Positions 44,970-53,920 of a stretch of DNA of 64,000 nt are shown one piece after another. The stretch comes from Streptomyces lavendofoliae (GTDB taxonomy: Bacteria > Actinomycetota > Actinomycetes > Streptomycetales > Streptomycetaceae). The stretch lies in the NCBI RefSeq assembly GCF_014649735.1, contig NZ_BMTP01000011.1:186001-250000 (forward strand). Reading direction: 5' to 3'. Both the position numbers and the translations under genes were made by a program. A model generated the notes under the pieces. That model was given only the letters and a program-made list of their open reading frames with translations, had not been told where the DNA came from and did no database searches. Within the stretch, counting starts at the first letter, position 1, and each line of letters starts with the position of its first letter.

Positions 44970-45723
44970 CCCGGTCTGGGCCCCTCCCGCCGGAATGCCC
45001 GGACCGCCGGGAAGGCGCCTGACGTGCCAAGAGCGCCTCAAGGAGCCGAGCCAGCAGGCCGTCCGGCCGCACCCTGCCGCGCAGCTACGCCGAAAACGGA
45101 GCACACCCGGCCGGGACTCTCCTCCGGCGTTCCCGGCCAGGGTGAAGCGATGCTGCTCGGGCGGCGGGGAGACACCGCTTGATGACACGCCCTTCTATGA
45201 TCGCCTGAAACATCGCCGACCTCCCATTAATGTTACTTATCGTGACCTGTTGACCTCGCCGCGTCACACGTCGCATGATGGAACCACGCCCGGCGTGCCC
45301 GGACCCACACCGACGCAGGCCCCCGTGTAAACACCGGGGGCCTGCCGCGTGTTCGGCTGTCGATCCCCGTGATGACCGGAACGGCATCGACAGCGCTCTC
45401 CCTGCCACCCTCTCGCGCCCACAGCGCCAGCCATCGCCTCGCATCGTCGGCGCCCGGCGCGCTACGCGTCGCCGACGGCCACGCAGATACGTCGCCCGAA
45501 TGAACCGAACGCCACGCTGACCCCAGCTCTGACCTCGGCCGGAAGAAAACATCCTTCCCGCTTCCGGAATCCCAGCTCACCTGGCAACCACGTACACGCT
45601 CGACCAGCGAAGCGAAAGGCTTCCTGGCCGAGCTCCGCACTCTCCCACCCCGCCCGGAGGCACATCCGCAATACAGCGCACGCCCCGATCCAGACCCCAC
45701 CTTCCTGCTCAAAGGCGGTTGTC
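44970..45723. other. Long leader region before the phage-like operon
   Basis: About 750 bases. It contains an AT-richer patch at 45225-45260 and a strong hairpin at 45315-45345. An 81-codon frame (45275-45520) is basic and Pro-rich with no family. A short untranslated RNA ending at the hairpin is possible. Confidence 0.35.
45315..45345 (+). terminator. Strong hairpin terminator
   Basis: The arms GCAGGCCCCCG and CGGGGGCCTGC (11 pairs) enclose a 9-base loop, TGTAAACAC. It is preceded by an AT-richer, promoter-like stretch at 45225-45260 and no clear gene. Confidence 0.65.
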
Positions 45724-47070
45724 ATGTTCCAAGGCACCATCCCCGGCCCTATGCGGTCCATCGTCTACGAAACGGCCGCGACCTGGCCCACCCGGCACGG
45801 GCTGTGGATCCCGTGCGCAGGCAACTTCACCATCGAACGCAGTGTGGCCGGCCTCGGCTTTCCCCTGCACAGCAGCGACGTCTCCATCTACTCCAGCGCG
45901 ATCGGCCATTGGCTGTCCGGCCGACCCTGCGGGGTGCGGCTGCGAGAGGAGGCCGCCGACCTGGCCTGGATGAGGGAAAGCCTGGACGATGCGGCCGGGA
46001 CGGTCGCCACACTGATGCTGAGCACCCGATTCCTGCCCTCCAGGGCCAAAGCCCTCGTCGGCCACCGCTGGCACCAGAGAGTCGTCGAAGCCTACCGGCA
46101 GCAATGGCAACGCCTCCATGCACACACGGTGACACGGCTGAACAGGATGACACTGCGCCTGGACAGCTACCACGCCCAGGACATACGCGCCTGGCTCACG
46201 CGCGTCCCACCCACCGCCCCGGTCTGCTCCTTCCCCCCGTTCTACAGCGGCGGGTACGAAACGCTGTACGCTCCGCTGGAGGCCGCCTTCACCTGGGACG
46301 CCCCCACCTACACCCTCCTGGACCAGACGGCCATCACCCACGTGCTGGACACCATCACCGACCGGCCGCACTGGCTGACCGCCACTATGCACGAAGTCCC
46401 GGAACTGAAAGCCCACCTGCGCGCCACGATCAAAGCATCGCCCCGTGCCGCACCGTTCTACGTCTACGCCGCGGCCCGCAGCCGCATCGTGGCACCCCGC
46501 CAATCCCTGCAGCCCGTTTCCGCCCCCCGCCTGTCGAACGGCGTGCTGACCGGCGACCTCAGTCTGGCCATCCTCACCTCCCCGCAATTCAACGCACTGC
46601 GCTCGCAGTACCTCAACCCGAACATTCCGCCCGGCCAGGCGCTGCTGGCAGTCGCGGTCCGCGACGCCGGCCGGATCATCGGCGTCTTCGCCTTCAACCG
46701 ACCGAAGTTCGACCCCCACACCGCCTACCTGATCACCGACTTCCCCGTCGCACCCACCCGCTACAGGCGCCTGGCCAAGCTCATCCTGCTCGCCGCGACC
46801 AGCCGCGAGGCCCAGCTCCTCATGCAGCGCTCACTGAGCTGTCGCATCACCGCCCTGGCCACAACCGCCTTCACCCAGCGCCCCGTGAGCATGAAATACC
46901 GCGGGCTGTTCCACCTGGCCGCCCGCACCGCCAGCACCGATCCCACCTGGCGCTACCAGCTCCACTACACCCGCACCATCGGCGACCACACCCTGGCCGA
47001 CAGCTGGACCACCTGGTCCGCAAGGTGGGCAGCCCCCTCCCGAACACCGCGCAAGGAGGCCTCCCAGTGA
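45724..47070 (+). CDS. Phage-type antirestriction adenine methyltransferase-like protein
   Basis: A 448-residue protein. Near the N-terminus is GLWIPCAGNFTIERSV (about 26-41), which resembles a SAM-binding motif, followed by HSSDVSIYSS; SFPPFYSGGYE (169-179) resembles the (D/N/S)PP(Y/F) motif of N6-adenine methyltransferases. From memory this layout matches phage proteins named putative antirestriction adenine methyltransferases, which may mark phage DNA against host restriction. The catalytic motif is atypical (FPPF), so activity is not assured. The GTGA overlap with the ParB-like gene shows coupling. Confidence 0.6.
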   Translation: MFQGTIPGPMRSIVYETAATWPTRHGLWIPCAGNFTIERSVAGLGFPLHSSDVSIYSSAIGHWLSGRPCGVRLREEAADLAWMRESLDDAAGTVATLMLSTRFLPSRAKALVGHRWHQRVVEAYRQQWQRLHAHTVTRLNRMTLRLDSYHAQDIRAWLTRVPPTAPVCSFPPFYSGGYETLYAPLEAAFTWDAPTYTLLDQTAITHVLDTITDRPHWLTATMHEVPELKAHLRATIKASPRAAPFYVYAAARSRIVAPRQSLQPVSAPRLSNGVLTGDLSLAILTSPQFNALRSQYLNPNIPPGQALLAVAVRDAGRIIGVFAFNRPKFDPHTAYLITDFPVAPTRYRRLAKLILLAATSREAQLLMQRSLSCRITALATTAFTQRPVSMKYRGLFHLAARTASTDPTWRYQLHYTRTIGDHTLADSWTTWSARWAAPSRTPRKEASQ

Positions 47071-48002
47071 CCACGCCCCTCACCCCCCGCTACGTCGAAG
47101 GCAACCCCCGCGACCTCACTCTGCTGGACATCAATGCCCGGTTCATGACACACGAGCAGTACACACGGCTCGTAACCAACGTGCGTGCCGACGGGGCACT
47201 GACCTCCACCCCACTGGTCTGGCACGACCTCACCAGCGGCCGACGGATCGTGCTGTCGGGCAACCACCGCACAAAGGCGGCGATCGACGCCGGACTGCCG
47301 CGTATCGGCTGGCTCGAGATCGACCAACCTCTCACCCGGCAACGACAGATCGCCCTTCAACTCGCCCACAACGCGATCACCGGACAAGACGACCCCGCGA
47401 CGCTGCGGGAGCTCTTCGATGAACTGCAGAACCTCACCGCCCGCCACTACAGCGGCTTGGACGACAAAACCCTGCGCCTATTGGACACCGTCAGCGTGGA
47501 GAGCCTGACCGAGGCGGACCTGGACTACACCAGCATCCAGGTGCTGTTCCTGCCACCCGAACGCACCGCCGCCGAAAAAGCCCTCATGGCCGCCACGGCC
47601 ATCGCTGCCGCAGACGCCCGCTGGCTGGCCGGCACCGCCCAGTACGAACCACTCCTGGACGCCCTGCAGACAGCCACCTCGGCATACAACGTCAGGAACA
47701 CCGCCACCGCCCTCGCCCTGGTACTGGCCGTCTTCGAAGCACACCTGGAGGACCTGCGCGAAGGCTGGTACGACTCGCAGACCCACGAAGCGCGACACCA
47801 CGGGAGCGTGCCGATCGAATCACTCCTCGGCACACGCACCATGCCCGCACCCATCGCAGCCGTGGTCGCCAGAGCCCTGGACAAGGCCGAAAGCACCGGA
47901 GATATCGCCCCCGGTGAAAACTGGCGCGTCCTGGAGCGGTGGGCGGCAAGCTACCTCACCCACCAGACACACCCCCACGGACACCAGGAGACCGACCGAT
48001 GA
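47067..48002 (+). CDS. ParB/sulfiredoxin-fold protein
   Basis: A 311-residue protein with an N-terminal ParB-like nuclease/CTPase fold (LLDINARFMTHEQYTRLVTN, RADGALTSTPLVWHD, IVLSGNHRTKAAIDAGLPRI, about 15-85) and a long helical C-terminal part. Phage versions often act with DNA methyltransferases or terminases rather than in chromosome partition. GTG 47067 has AAGGAGG 7 bases upstream and overlaps the stop of the preceding gene. It overlaps the next gene by ATGA, so three genes form one translational unit. Confidence 0.8.
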   Translation: MTTPLTPRYVEGNPRDLTLLDINARFMTHEQYTRLVTNVRADGALTSTPLVWHDLTSGRRIVLSGNHRTKAAIDAGLPRIGWLEIDQPLTRQRQIALQLAHNAITGQDDPATLRELFDELQNLTARHYSGLDDKTLRLLDTVSVESLTEADLDYTSIQVLFLPPERTAAEKALMAATAIAAADARWLAGTAQYEPLLDALQTATSAYNVRNTATALALVLAVFEAHLEDLREGWYDSQTHEARHHGSVPIESLLGTRTMPAPIAAVVARALDKAESTGDIAPGENWRVLERWAASYLTHQTHPHGHQETDR

Positions 48003-48502
48003 CTGCTGCACAGCCCTGGGAACCCCAGCCTGACGAATCAGCACCTGCCTTCGAGGCGTTCACCATCTACCGCGATCTCGGCCCCCTGCGTTCAGCCACC
48101 AAAACCGCCCGGCAACTGGGGAAATCACCGAGCCTCATGCAACGCTGGGCCATCCGTCACACCTGGTCCACCCGGGCCAGGGCCTGGGACACCGAACAGG
48201 ACCGGCTGTGGCGGCAGCAACAGAACACCACACGCCGCGACATGGCACGCCGCCACGCCCGCATCGCCGTAGCCGTGCAGGCCAAGGTAGTGGCACGACT
48301 CCAGGCTCTGGATCCTCAAGAGCTGTCCCCCCACGAGCTGATGCGATGGCTCAACACCGCAGTAAGCATCGAACGCCACGCCTACGCCATCGGCGGACCC
48401 CAAGCCCGCGACAGCGGGCCGATCGACACCCACGGCCGGGATCTCAACCAGGCCATCCGGGGCGAACTCACCACCAGTAATGATCGCGACGACGGACTGT
48501 AG
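47999..48502 (+). CDS. Small terminase-like helix-turn-helix protein
   Basis: A 167-residue protein. It reads EPQPDESAPAFEAFTIYRDL, GPLRSATKTARQLGKSPSLM and QRWAIRHTWSTRARAWDTEQ: the helix-turn-helix plus WxxRAxAWD block typical of phage small terminase subunits. A helical region follows for oligomerisation. In phages it would recognise the packaging site and recruit the large terminase, which is not present downstream. The start overlaps the ParB gene stop by 4 bases. Confidence 0.65.
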   Translation: MTAAQPWEPQPDESAPAFEAFTIYRDLGPLRSATKTARQLGKSPSLMQRWAIRHTWSTRARAWDTEQDRLWRQQQNTTRRDMARRHARIAVAVQAKVVARLQALDPQELSPHELMRWLNTAVSIERHAYAIGGPQARDSGPIDTHGRDLNQAIRGELTTSNDRDDGL

Positions 48503-48597
48503 ACCACCGACACACCGATAGGTTCTCGAGAGTCCCCGGGGGCCCATCGCACGCAGTGCTAGCAGCGGACAACAACGTCTTCCCGCCCGCCTGGTGA

Positions 48598-49047
48598 GGC
48601 GGCCGTACGGAGCCGCTGCTGGACGCCGACCCGGCGATCAGTGCCGCCGGGGTCGTCGACGCGCTCGGCGTCCACCGCAACACGGCGCAGGACGCCCTGA
48701 CCCGCCTGCGGGCCGAGCGCATCGCCGACGTCCTGCGGGACGACGCCACCGGCACGCTGACGGCCCGCAAGGCGGCCGAGAGGCTCGGTTCCCCGGGCGG
48801 GCAGGTACGCCGCGCGGTCACCCTCGCTCAGACCATCCTGCGCGGCCGGCGCGCGGTGTTCTACCTCGCCTCCGTCGCCCGCGCACTGCACCAGGCAGGG
48901 TGGAACATCACCGGCACCCCGTCGGACGTCCAGCACCCGAGCCCCCAGGAGTGCACGGCCGTGGTCGTCCTCGACGTGGAGGGCGCGCCGGCCTCGGCCG
49001 CACCTGCGTATCTGTCGACAACCGGCACGCCCCCTAAGCTCCCCTGA
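48598..49047 (+). pseudogene. Winged-helix-type protein lacking its start
   Basis: The frame after the stop at 48595 reads EPLLDADPAISAAGVVDALG, VHRNTAQDALTRLRAERIAD, TARKAAERLGSPGGQVRRAV and FYLASVARALHQAGWNITGT, ending at 49047. It looks like a helix-turn-helix protein of about 150 residues. No start codon with a ribosome site exists at its beginning, and unrelated sequence abuts it, so it is a 5'-truncated remnant. Confidence 0.5.
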
Positions 49048-49268
49048 CGGGCAATGAATTCCACTTCCTAGCCGAATTGGTCGTGACCTGGTTCATAGGG
49101 GTTCGAAAACAGTCACTCAGTTTGTTCTTTATCTACCAAGATCCACTCTGGACGCGGGCCGCCAGGAGAGCGCCGGGTGTTCCGTCAAACCCACATGAGT
49201 GAAACAAGGCATCAGGAACCCACGGCAGTGGCAGACTCGGTGCGTCAGCACTTTGTGGGAAGGGCGTC

Positions 49269-49457
49269 ATGCGTCGAATCATCACCGTCTTCCTTGGCTT
49301 TCTTGCGCTTCTCGGTGTCCTCGCGTCACCAGCCAACGCTGTCCCGGACCCAGTGGCAACCATCGACTGTGCCGTTCAAGACGTTACGGGTCTCGTTGAC
49401 CTGGCCGGTCTGGGAGTGCCCCAAGAAGTTCCGGCCACGGGCTGCCTCGCTCCCTGA
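49269..49457 (+). CDS. Tiny secreted peptide
   Basis: A 62-residue precursor. MRRIITVFLGFLALLGVLAS then PANA is a clear signal peptide with cleavage after ANA, leaving a mature peptide of about 38 residues, VPDPVATIDCAVQDVTGLVD... with two cysteines (IDCAV and TGCLAP) able to form one disulfide. GGAAGGG lies 6 bases before ATG 49269. An AT-richer stretch at 49090-49150 is a likely promoter. Small two-cysteine secreted peptides of this type are common in Streptomyces; their function is unknown to me. Confidence 0.65.
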   Translation: MRRIITVFLGFLALLGVLASPANAVPDPVATIDCAVQDVTGLVDLAGLGVPQEVPATGCLAP

Positions 49458-49569
49458 CCTGAGTCTGTTCTTTTATCCCGGTCTCGCATGGCGTTTTGAA
49501 CAGAGTTGCTCACCTAGGGGTTTGCCGGACATGGGGGCGGCCTTCGTCTGATCCTGTGCTCCGGCCAAG

Positions 49570-50458
49570 GTGCACGTGACTACGTCGAAGGCCGTGAGGG
49601 CGAGTCTGCTGCCTGATGTTGTGCGGAGGGATGCGTTCGCGGAAGCGTCGCGCTTCCGGGGCGAGTTCTGCGAGTGTCCGACCGCTCGGCGCGATGCGTT
49701 TTTCGAGCTGACGGACGCGGTGCTGTGTGCGGACGGGGCGGAAACTCCCGTGGACTTGACGTTGTTGGTCGAACATCGGTGTGGGCAGGGAGCGATGTGC
49801 GGCGGTCTGAACCACGGCCGGATCGACGTGGATCGGCTGCGGACGGTGCTGGCCGCTTGCCGCGGCCGCGGTTCGACGGCGGGCGCCTGGTCCTGATCGT
49901 CGATGTGTCGCCGTGGCTTCGCTCGGACGCGCCGTGCTCGGCCGAGCGGCTGTTCTGCCACGTCTACGGCCGCGCGAAGACGGCGTCACGGTTCATCCCG
50001 GGCTGGCCCTACTCCTTCGTCGCCGTCCTGGAGCCGGGCGCCACGTCCTGGACCGCGATCCTGGACGCGGTCCGGCTCGGACCGGTGGACGACGCCACCG
50101 CAGTCACCGAAGCCGACTTGCGGGGAGTCGTTGAACGGCTCATCGCCGTGGGCCAGTGGCAGGCCGGAGATCCGGACATCGTGATCGTCAGTGATGCCGG
50201 CTACGACGTCACCCGCCTGGCCTGGGTCCTGCGCGATCTGCCGGTCGAGCTGGTCGGCCGGGTCCGCTCCGACCGTGTCATGCGACTGCCGAAGCTGCCT
50301 CGGGTCTACGACCCGAAGGGCGGCCGACCGCCCAAGCGCGCCCGGAATTCCGCTTCGCCAACCCGGAGACGTGGCCCGAGCCCGCGATCACCACGGTCAC
50401 CGCAGCCACCAACTACGGCAAGGCCGAGACGCAGGCATGGGATCGGGTCACCCCCGGA
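49570..50458 (+). mobile_element. IS701-family transposase, frameshifted and truncated
   Basis: The frames give VRASLLPDVVRRDAFAEASR, FFELTDAVLCADG, HGRIDVDRLRTVLAA, then after a shift near 49855 LVLIVDVSPWLRSDAPCS, PGWPYSFVAVLEPGATSWTA and VSDAGYDVTRLAWVLRDLPV, VYDPKGGRPPK. After a second shift near 50335 comes PEFRFANPETWPEPAITTVT. This is the well-known Streptomyces IS701-like transposase. The last third, including the final catalytic Glu region, is replaced at about 50458 by histidine-kinase sequence. Confidence 0.8.
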
Positions 50459-50680
50459 CTCGGATCGGCGCCCGAAGACGCCGGCATCCGCGGCACGCGC
50501 GAACGCGCGCTGATCATCGGTGCGGAGCTCCAGATCGGCGCCGGCCCGAGCTGCGGCACCCAGGCCCGTCTGAACGTCACAGGCACCGCTGATCCAGGGG
50601 AGAGCGCCCGATGACCGAACCGGCCCGCATCCTGCTTGCCGACGACCACGCACTGGTCCGCCGCGACGTACGCCTCAACG
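50459..50680 (+). pseudogene. Two-component system remnant (histidine kinase end, response regulator start)
   Basis: The frame GIRGTRERALIIGAELQIGA then GPSCGTQARLNVTG, stop 50612-50614, is the G-box end of a NarL-partner histidine kinase. It overlaps by ATGA a second start at 50611: MTEPARILLADDHALVRRDV, the phosphoacceptor-domain start of a LuxR-type response regulator (LADDHALVRR). The regulator is cut after about 22 codons, running into antisense of the NmrA gene. Confidence 0.7.
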
Positions 50681-50705
50681 AACGCTCGACACCCGGTCCG
50701 GTGTC

Positions 50706-51539
50706 CTACTCGGAGCCGACGCTCCGGAATGTCGCGGCGTGCGCAGTGGCCCACTGCGCGAAACTCCGGGGAGGGTGGCCGGTGACACGCTCTACCGAAG
50801 TCGTCACATCGGCCACTGTGGTGGGCACCGTCGCCCACATGTTCAGCATGAAGTCGATGCCTTCCTCCGGCCACCCCTGAGCCCGCCACAGCTCGCGTGC
50901 CTGCCTGTCTGTCAGGTGCGTGAAATGAATCTCGTGGCCGGTTGCCGCTGCGAGGGCGGCGGTTTTGTCGGCCGGGCTGAGTGCCTGGGGGCCGGTCAGG
51001 ACGTAACTGCGGCCGGCATGCCCGCCATTGGTCAGGATGACGCTGACGACGTCCGCGACGTCCTTCTCGTGCACCGAGGCGGTTCGCCGGTCGCCGTAGG
51101 GTTCACGGACCCGCCCCTCGGCGCGGATGGTGTCGCCCCACCCCAAAGTGTTGGACATCAGGTCGATCGGCCAGAGGAATGTCCACTCCAGACTGCTGCC
51201 ACGCACCGCCTCGTCCAGCTCCTGCCCGTCGCCGGGTGACATGACCGTGATCCGGCGCACGCCCGCCTCGGCGGCCATCGTCAGGATCTCGCCCCCGGTC
51301 CGCAGCGGTGCGTGGTCCGCCCCCGTGGTGCTCAGCAGATGAAGGGCGTCGACGCCGTCCAGCGCCGCGGCCAGGGATGACGGCTGCTCCAAGTCGCCTT
51401 CCACCAACTCGACACCCGCCGGCGGCCGGGCGACGCCCGCATCGCGGGTCAGCACGCGGACCGTCCGGCCCGTGAGCCGCAACTGTTCCGCAATGTGACG
51501 GCCCAGATTTCCCGTCCCGCCGGTCACCAGAATCGTCAT
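50706..51539 (-). CDS. NmrA/NAD(P)H-binding SDR-like protein
   Basis: A 277-residue atypical SDR. The N-terminal TGGTGNLGRHIAEQL is the dinucleotide motif; VRVLTRDAG, VEGDLEQPSSLAAALDGVDA and FLWPIDLMSNTLGWGDTIRA follow the NmrA/quinone-reductase-2-like pattern. Such proteins sense or reduce quinones or bind NADP as regulators. There is no YxxxK catalytic pair. ATG 51539 has GAGGGG upstream. No operon partner. Confidence 0.88.
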   Translation of the reverse strand: MTILVTGGTGNLGRHIAEQLRLTGRTVRVLTRDAGVARPPAGVELVEGDLEQPSSLAAALDGVDALHLLSTTGADHAPLRTGGEILTMAAEAGVRRITVMSPGDGQELDEAVRGSSLEWTFLWPIDLMSNTLGWGDTIRAEGRVREPYGDRRTASVHEKDVADVVSVILTNGGHAGRSYVLTGPQALSPADKTAALAAATGHEIHFTHLTDRQARELWRAQGWPEEGIDFMLNMWATVPTTVADVTTSVERVTGHPPRSFAQWATAHAATFRSVGSE

Positions 51540-51668
51540 TCGGAGTTCCCCTCGCCGAGTTCCGCAGGCATTCCTTCCGAAACGCAACGCTAGGTGGCAT
51601 TCAGGTCAGTACGTGACCTATTTCCCGCCCGGGAGGCGGTCGAGGGCGGGACACGGCCTGCCCAGACT

Positions 51669-51899
51669 TCAGCCCAGGTCGCCCCGGGGATCGCAGAACT
51701 CGTCAAGAGCCAAGCTCCGGCCGCCCTCACGAACAAGGCGCATCAGGCCTTCCCGGGGCTGCTGGACAGCCCGGGCGGAATGCCGGAGCCGGTGATACCA
51801 ACCCTGCTGCGTACTGGTGGTGACAGGCCGCGTGCCGACCCGGTGACAACCACCCTGCTTCGTCCGGTGCGCGTAGTACTGGTGGGCCTTGTAGGGCAC
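51669..51899 (-). CDS. Possible small basic protein
   Basis: A 76-residue frame from GTG 51899, preceded by AGGAG at 6 bases. It reads VPYKAHQYYAHRTKQGGCHR and ends EGGRSLALDEFCDPRGDLG. It is rich in His, Arg and Tyr, with an internal imperfect nucleotide duplication (CAGGGTGGTTGTCACCGG / CAGGGTTGGTATCACCGG). No family recognised; the ribosome site is the main support. Confidence 0.35.
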   Translation of the reverse strand: MPYKAHQYYAHRTKQGGCHRVGTRPVTTSTQQGWYHRLRHSARAVQQPREGLMRLVREGGRSLALDEFCDPRGDLG

Positions 51900-51965
51900 G
51901 CTCTACTCCTGGAAGCTCGCCGGGTCTCCTAAGATCCCACTTGATCATCGCCCCAAGCGCAATAG

Positions 51966-52001
51966 GCCGAAGGCCCGGTGTGCGCTGCCGGGGCCTTCGG
52001 C
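51966..52001 (-). terminator. Hairpin terminator
   Basis: Arms GCCGAAGGCCC and GGGCCTTCGGC (11 pairs) with a 14-base loop, about 110 bases beyond the stop of the secreted beta-helix gene on the minus strand. Confidence 0.6.
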
Positions 52002-52111
52002 TCTGCATGGGGAAGGCGTTGCACCCTGGAGTGGCGCTGCTCACCAGGCGACCTTGATCTGACCGCCTAACGGGTGGCGGCCCGCCTCCATACGTGTCGT
52101 GTGCTGGGCGG

Positions 52112-53290
52112 TCAGCCGGTGCAGCCGGTGACGGCCGGGCCGGCACAGTTGCTGGGGGTGTTGTTTTCGACCTTTGCGCTACCGGTGGTTTTCACGCTGC
52201 CGTCGTTGTAGATGCCCCCGCCCTGGTAGGCGGTGTTGCCCGTGACGGCGGCCTGGCCTGACAGCGTGACAGTGCCCGTGTGTGTGCCGCCGTTCGGGTT
52301 GAAGTCGGTGCCGCTGCCGGTGGGCGAGCCCGGAAAGGTGATGCTGGTGTTGTAGATGCCGCCGCCCTTGTGGGCGGTGTTGCCGGTGATACTGGCCTGG
52401 TCTTCCAGGAAGACAGTGCCTCCCTGGTTGTAGATGCCGCCTCCCAGGCCCGTTTCGCCGATCTTGTCGAGTGCGGGGTTGGGCGGGGTGCCAGGCTTGG
52501 CCGTATTGCCGGTGACGGTGGCGGTGTCCTTCATGGTGAGGCTGCCCCTGTGGATGCAGATTCCGCCGCCGAGCCCCCCGCGGTAAATGTCGTGCCTGCC
52601 ATTCGGAAGGTATTCACCGTACGAGGTGTTCGCCGTGACCGTCGTGGTGCCCGAGAGCACCACGTGTCCCCGACGAGAGATGCCTACGCCGGCGCCGCAA
52701 GCGTTGCCGCCGCTCCGGCTTGTGTTGTGGTCGATGCGGGAGTCGTGGGCGATGAGTGTGCCGTAGTAGACGTAGATCCCCGCCCCCTCGGAGGAACTCG
52801 TGTTGCCGGTCACGTGGACGTTGCGCAGGGTGAGGTGCGGGTACTTGTCCTTCGAGCCACCGCCGCCGAGGGTACCCACCCAGATGCCGCCTTCTTTACC
52901 CCCGCTGACGGTCAGGTCCTGCATCGTGACACGGGCACCTTCGAAGATGCCGATGAACATCTTCCCGGCTGCCCCGGCCCAGCGGATCGTCGCTCCGTTG
53001 CCTTCGATCGTCAGGTCCTTGCCCTTGACCAACAAACCAGGCTGCATGGTCTTGGCCGTGGTCAGGGTGTACGTACATTTCGCGGCCAGCTTCAGAAGGT
53101 GCGGCTTCTCACCCTTGACCCGGGAGGCCGCTGAGAGAAGTGCCTTGGTCTCACAAGGCACCTCTTTAACGACCGGCGTCGGGGCTGCCCCGGAAGCGGG
53201 CGCGGCACCGGAGGGCATCGCTGAGACAAGCAGCACGCCCGCCATACCTGCTACGGCACCCAGTGCACGATTCCTTCGGTTCTTCTTCAT
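52112..53290 (-). CDS. Secreted right-handed beta-helix repeat protein
   Basis: A 392-residue exported protein. MKKNRRNRALGAVAGMAGVL is a Sec signal peptide with likely cleavage after GAA. The mature part consists of parallel beta-helix coils with recurring GGGIYN and TGNTA motifs (for example TVTGNTA, ITGNTAHKGGGIYN, AVTGNTAYQGGGIYN), as in polymorphic outer-membrane-like and pectate-lyase-fold repeats. No catalytic residues are obvious. It may bind or act on a surface polysaccharide; that is inference. It has no neighbours on its strand within 600 bp and a hairpin terminator downstream. Confidence 0.8.
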   Translation of the reverse strand: MKKNRRNRALGAVAGMAGVLLVSAMPSGAAPASGAAPTPVVKEVPCETKALLSAASRVKGEKPHLLKLAAKCTYTLTTAKTMQPGLLVKGKDLTIEGNGATIRWAGAAGKMFIGIFEGARVTMQDLTVSGGKEGGIWVGTLGGGGSKDKYPHLTLRNVHVTGNTSSSEGAGIYVYYGTLIAHDSRIDHNTSRSGGNACGAGVGISRRGHVVLSGTTTVTANTSYGEYLPNGRHDIYRGGLGGGICIHRGSLTMKDTATVTGNTAKPGTPPNPALDKIGETGLGGGIYNQGGTVFLEDQASITGNTAHKGGGIYNTSITFPGSPTGSGTDFNPNGGTHTGTVTLSGQAAVTGNTAYQGGGIYNDGSVKTTGSAKVENNTPSNCAGPAVTGCTG

Positions 53291-53839
53291 GGTCGGCTTA
53301 ACGGCGCATCCTCACGTGAGACACTCCCGTCCGTGAAGCAGCCGGGTGACGGCCTGCGCCAGGGCCACGGTACGGGGCGTTCCATCCATTCAGCTCCGCC
53401 GCACCAGCGGTCGCCGCGCGGCGGGGTGCTCCGGCTGCCGGGCAGGGCCGCCCGTCCGGTGCTGGCCTGACGCCCGCTCTCCCTGGTCCGGCTACTCAAA
53501 ACGCGGTTCCAGGTAGCGGGGACGACGGGCGCGAGGGGGCGGCGACCGGGGCAGGCGGCCGGGCGGCCAGCACGTCCCGGCGGCACAGCTCTTCCAGGTC
53601 GGGCAACCCACGATCTGGATGGCGCCCGCTGCTCCCCGGACGGCCCGCCCAGCACACCAGCGGCAGCTTTCAAAACATGGCCTAGGGGGCATGACGGCCC
53701 GAGCGCGGGTACGGTCGCGTGGTTCACGGACTGTTTATTCGCGCAATGTCCGGAGAGCGCTCATCGGTATCCGGACATATCGTCGGGAATGACACGTTGA
53801 CAGTGATGAACTCGGAGACCGGTCGGAGGCAGCGGACAG
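53291..53839. other. Intergenic, no gene seen
   Basis: About 550 bases between the beta-helix start and the SH3b terminator. Frames look non-coding. The stretch just right of 53290 should hold the beta-helix promoter. Confidence 0.4.
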
Positions 53840-53877
53840 GCCGCCGGCCGCCGGAGGGACTTCCGGCGGCCGGCGGC
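53840..53877 (-). terminator. Very strong hairpin terminator of the SH3b gene
   Basis: A perfect 16-pair stem, GCCGCCGGCCGCCGGA with TCCGGCGGCCGGCGGC, and a 6-base loop, starting 43 bases after the stop of the SH3b gene. Confidence 0.8.
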
Positions 53878-53920
53878 CCGTTGAAGGGCTGGGGAACGGT
53901 GTCCTGGGCGCGGGTCCCTG

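Noticed and set aside
45804..47066. Long plus-strand frame running into the ParB gene
   Set aside because: The part before GTG 47067 is an out-of-frame shadow of the methyltransferase-like gene (Arg/Pro/His-rich); only the part from 47067 is real.
52190..52800. Regular repeats suggesting a CRISPR array
   Set aside because: The repeats are the codons of the beta-helix motifs (GGGIYN, TGNTA) within an open frame; spacing is irregular and no constant direct repeat exists.
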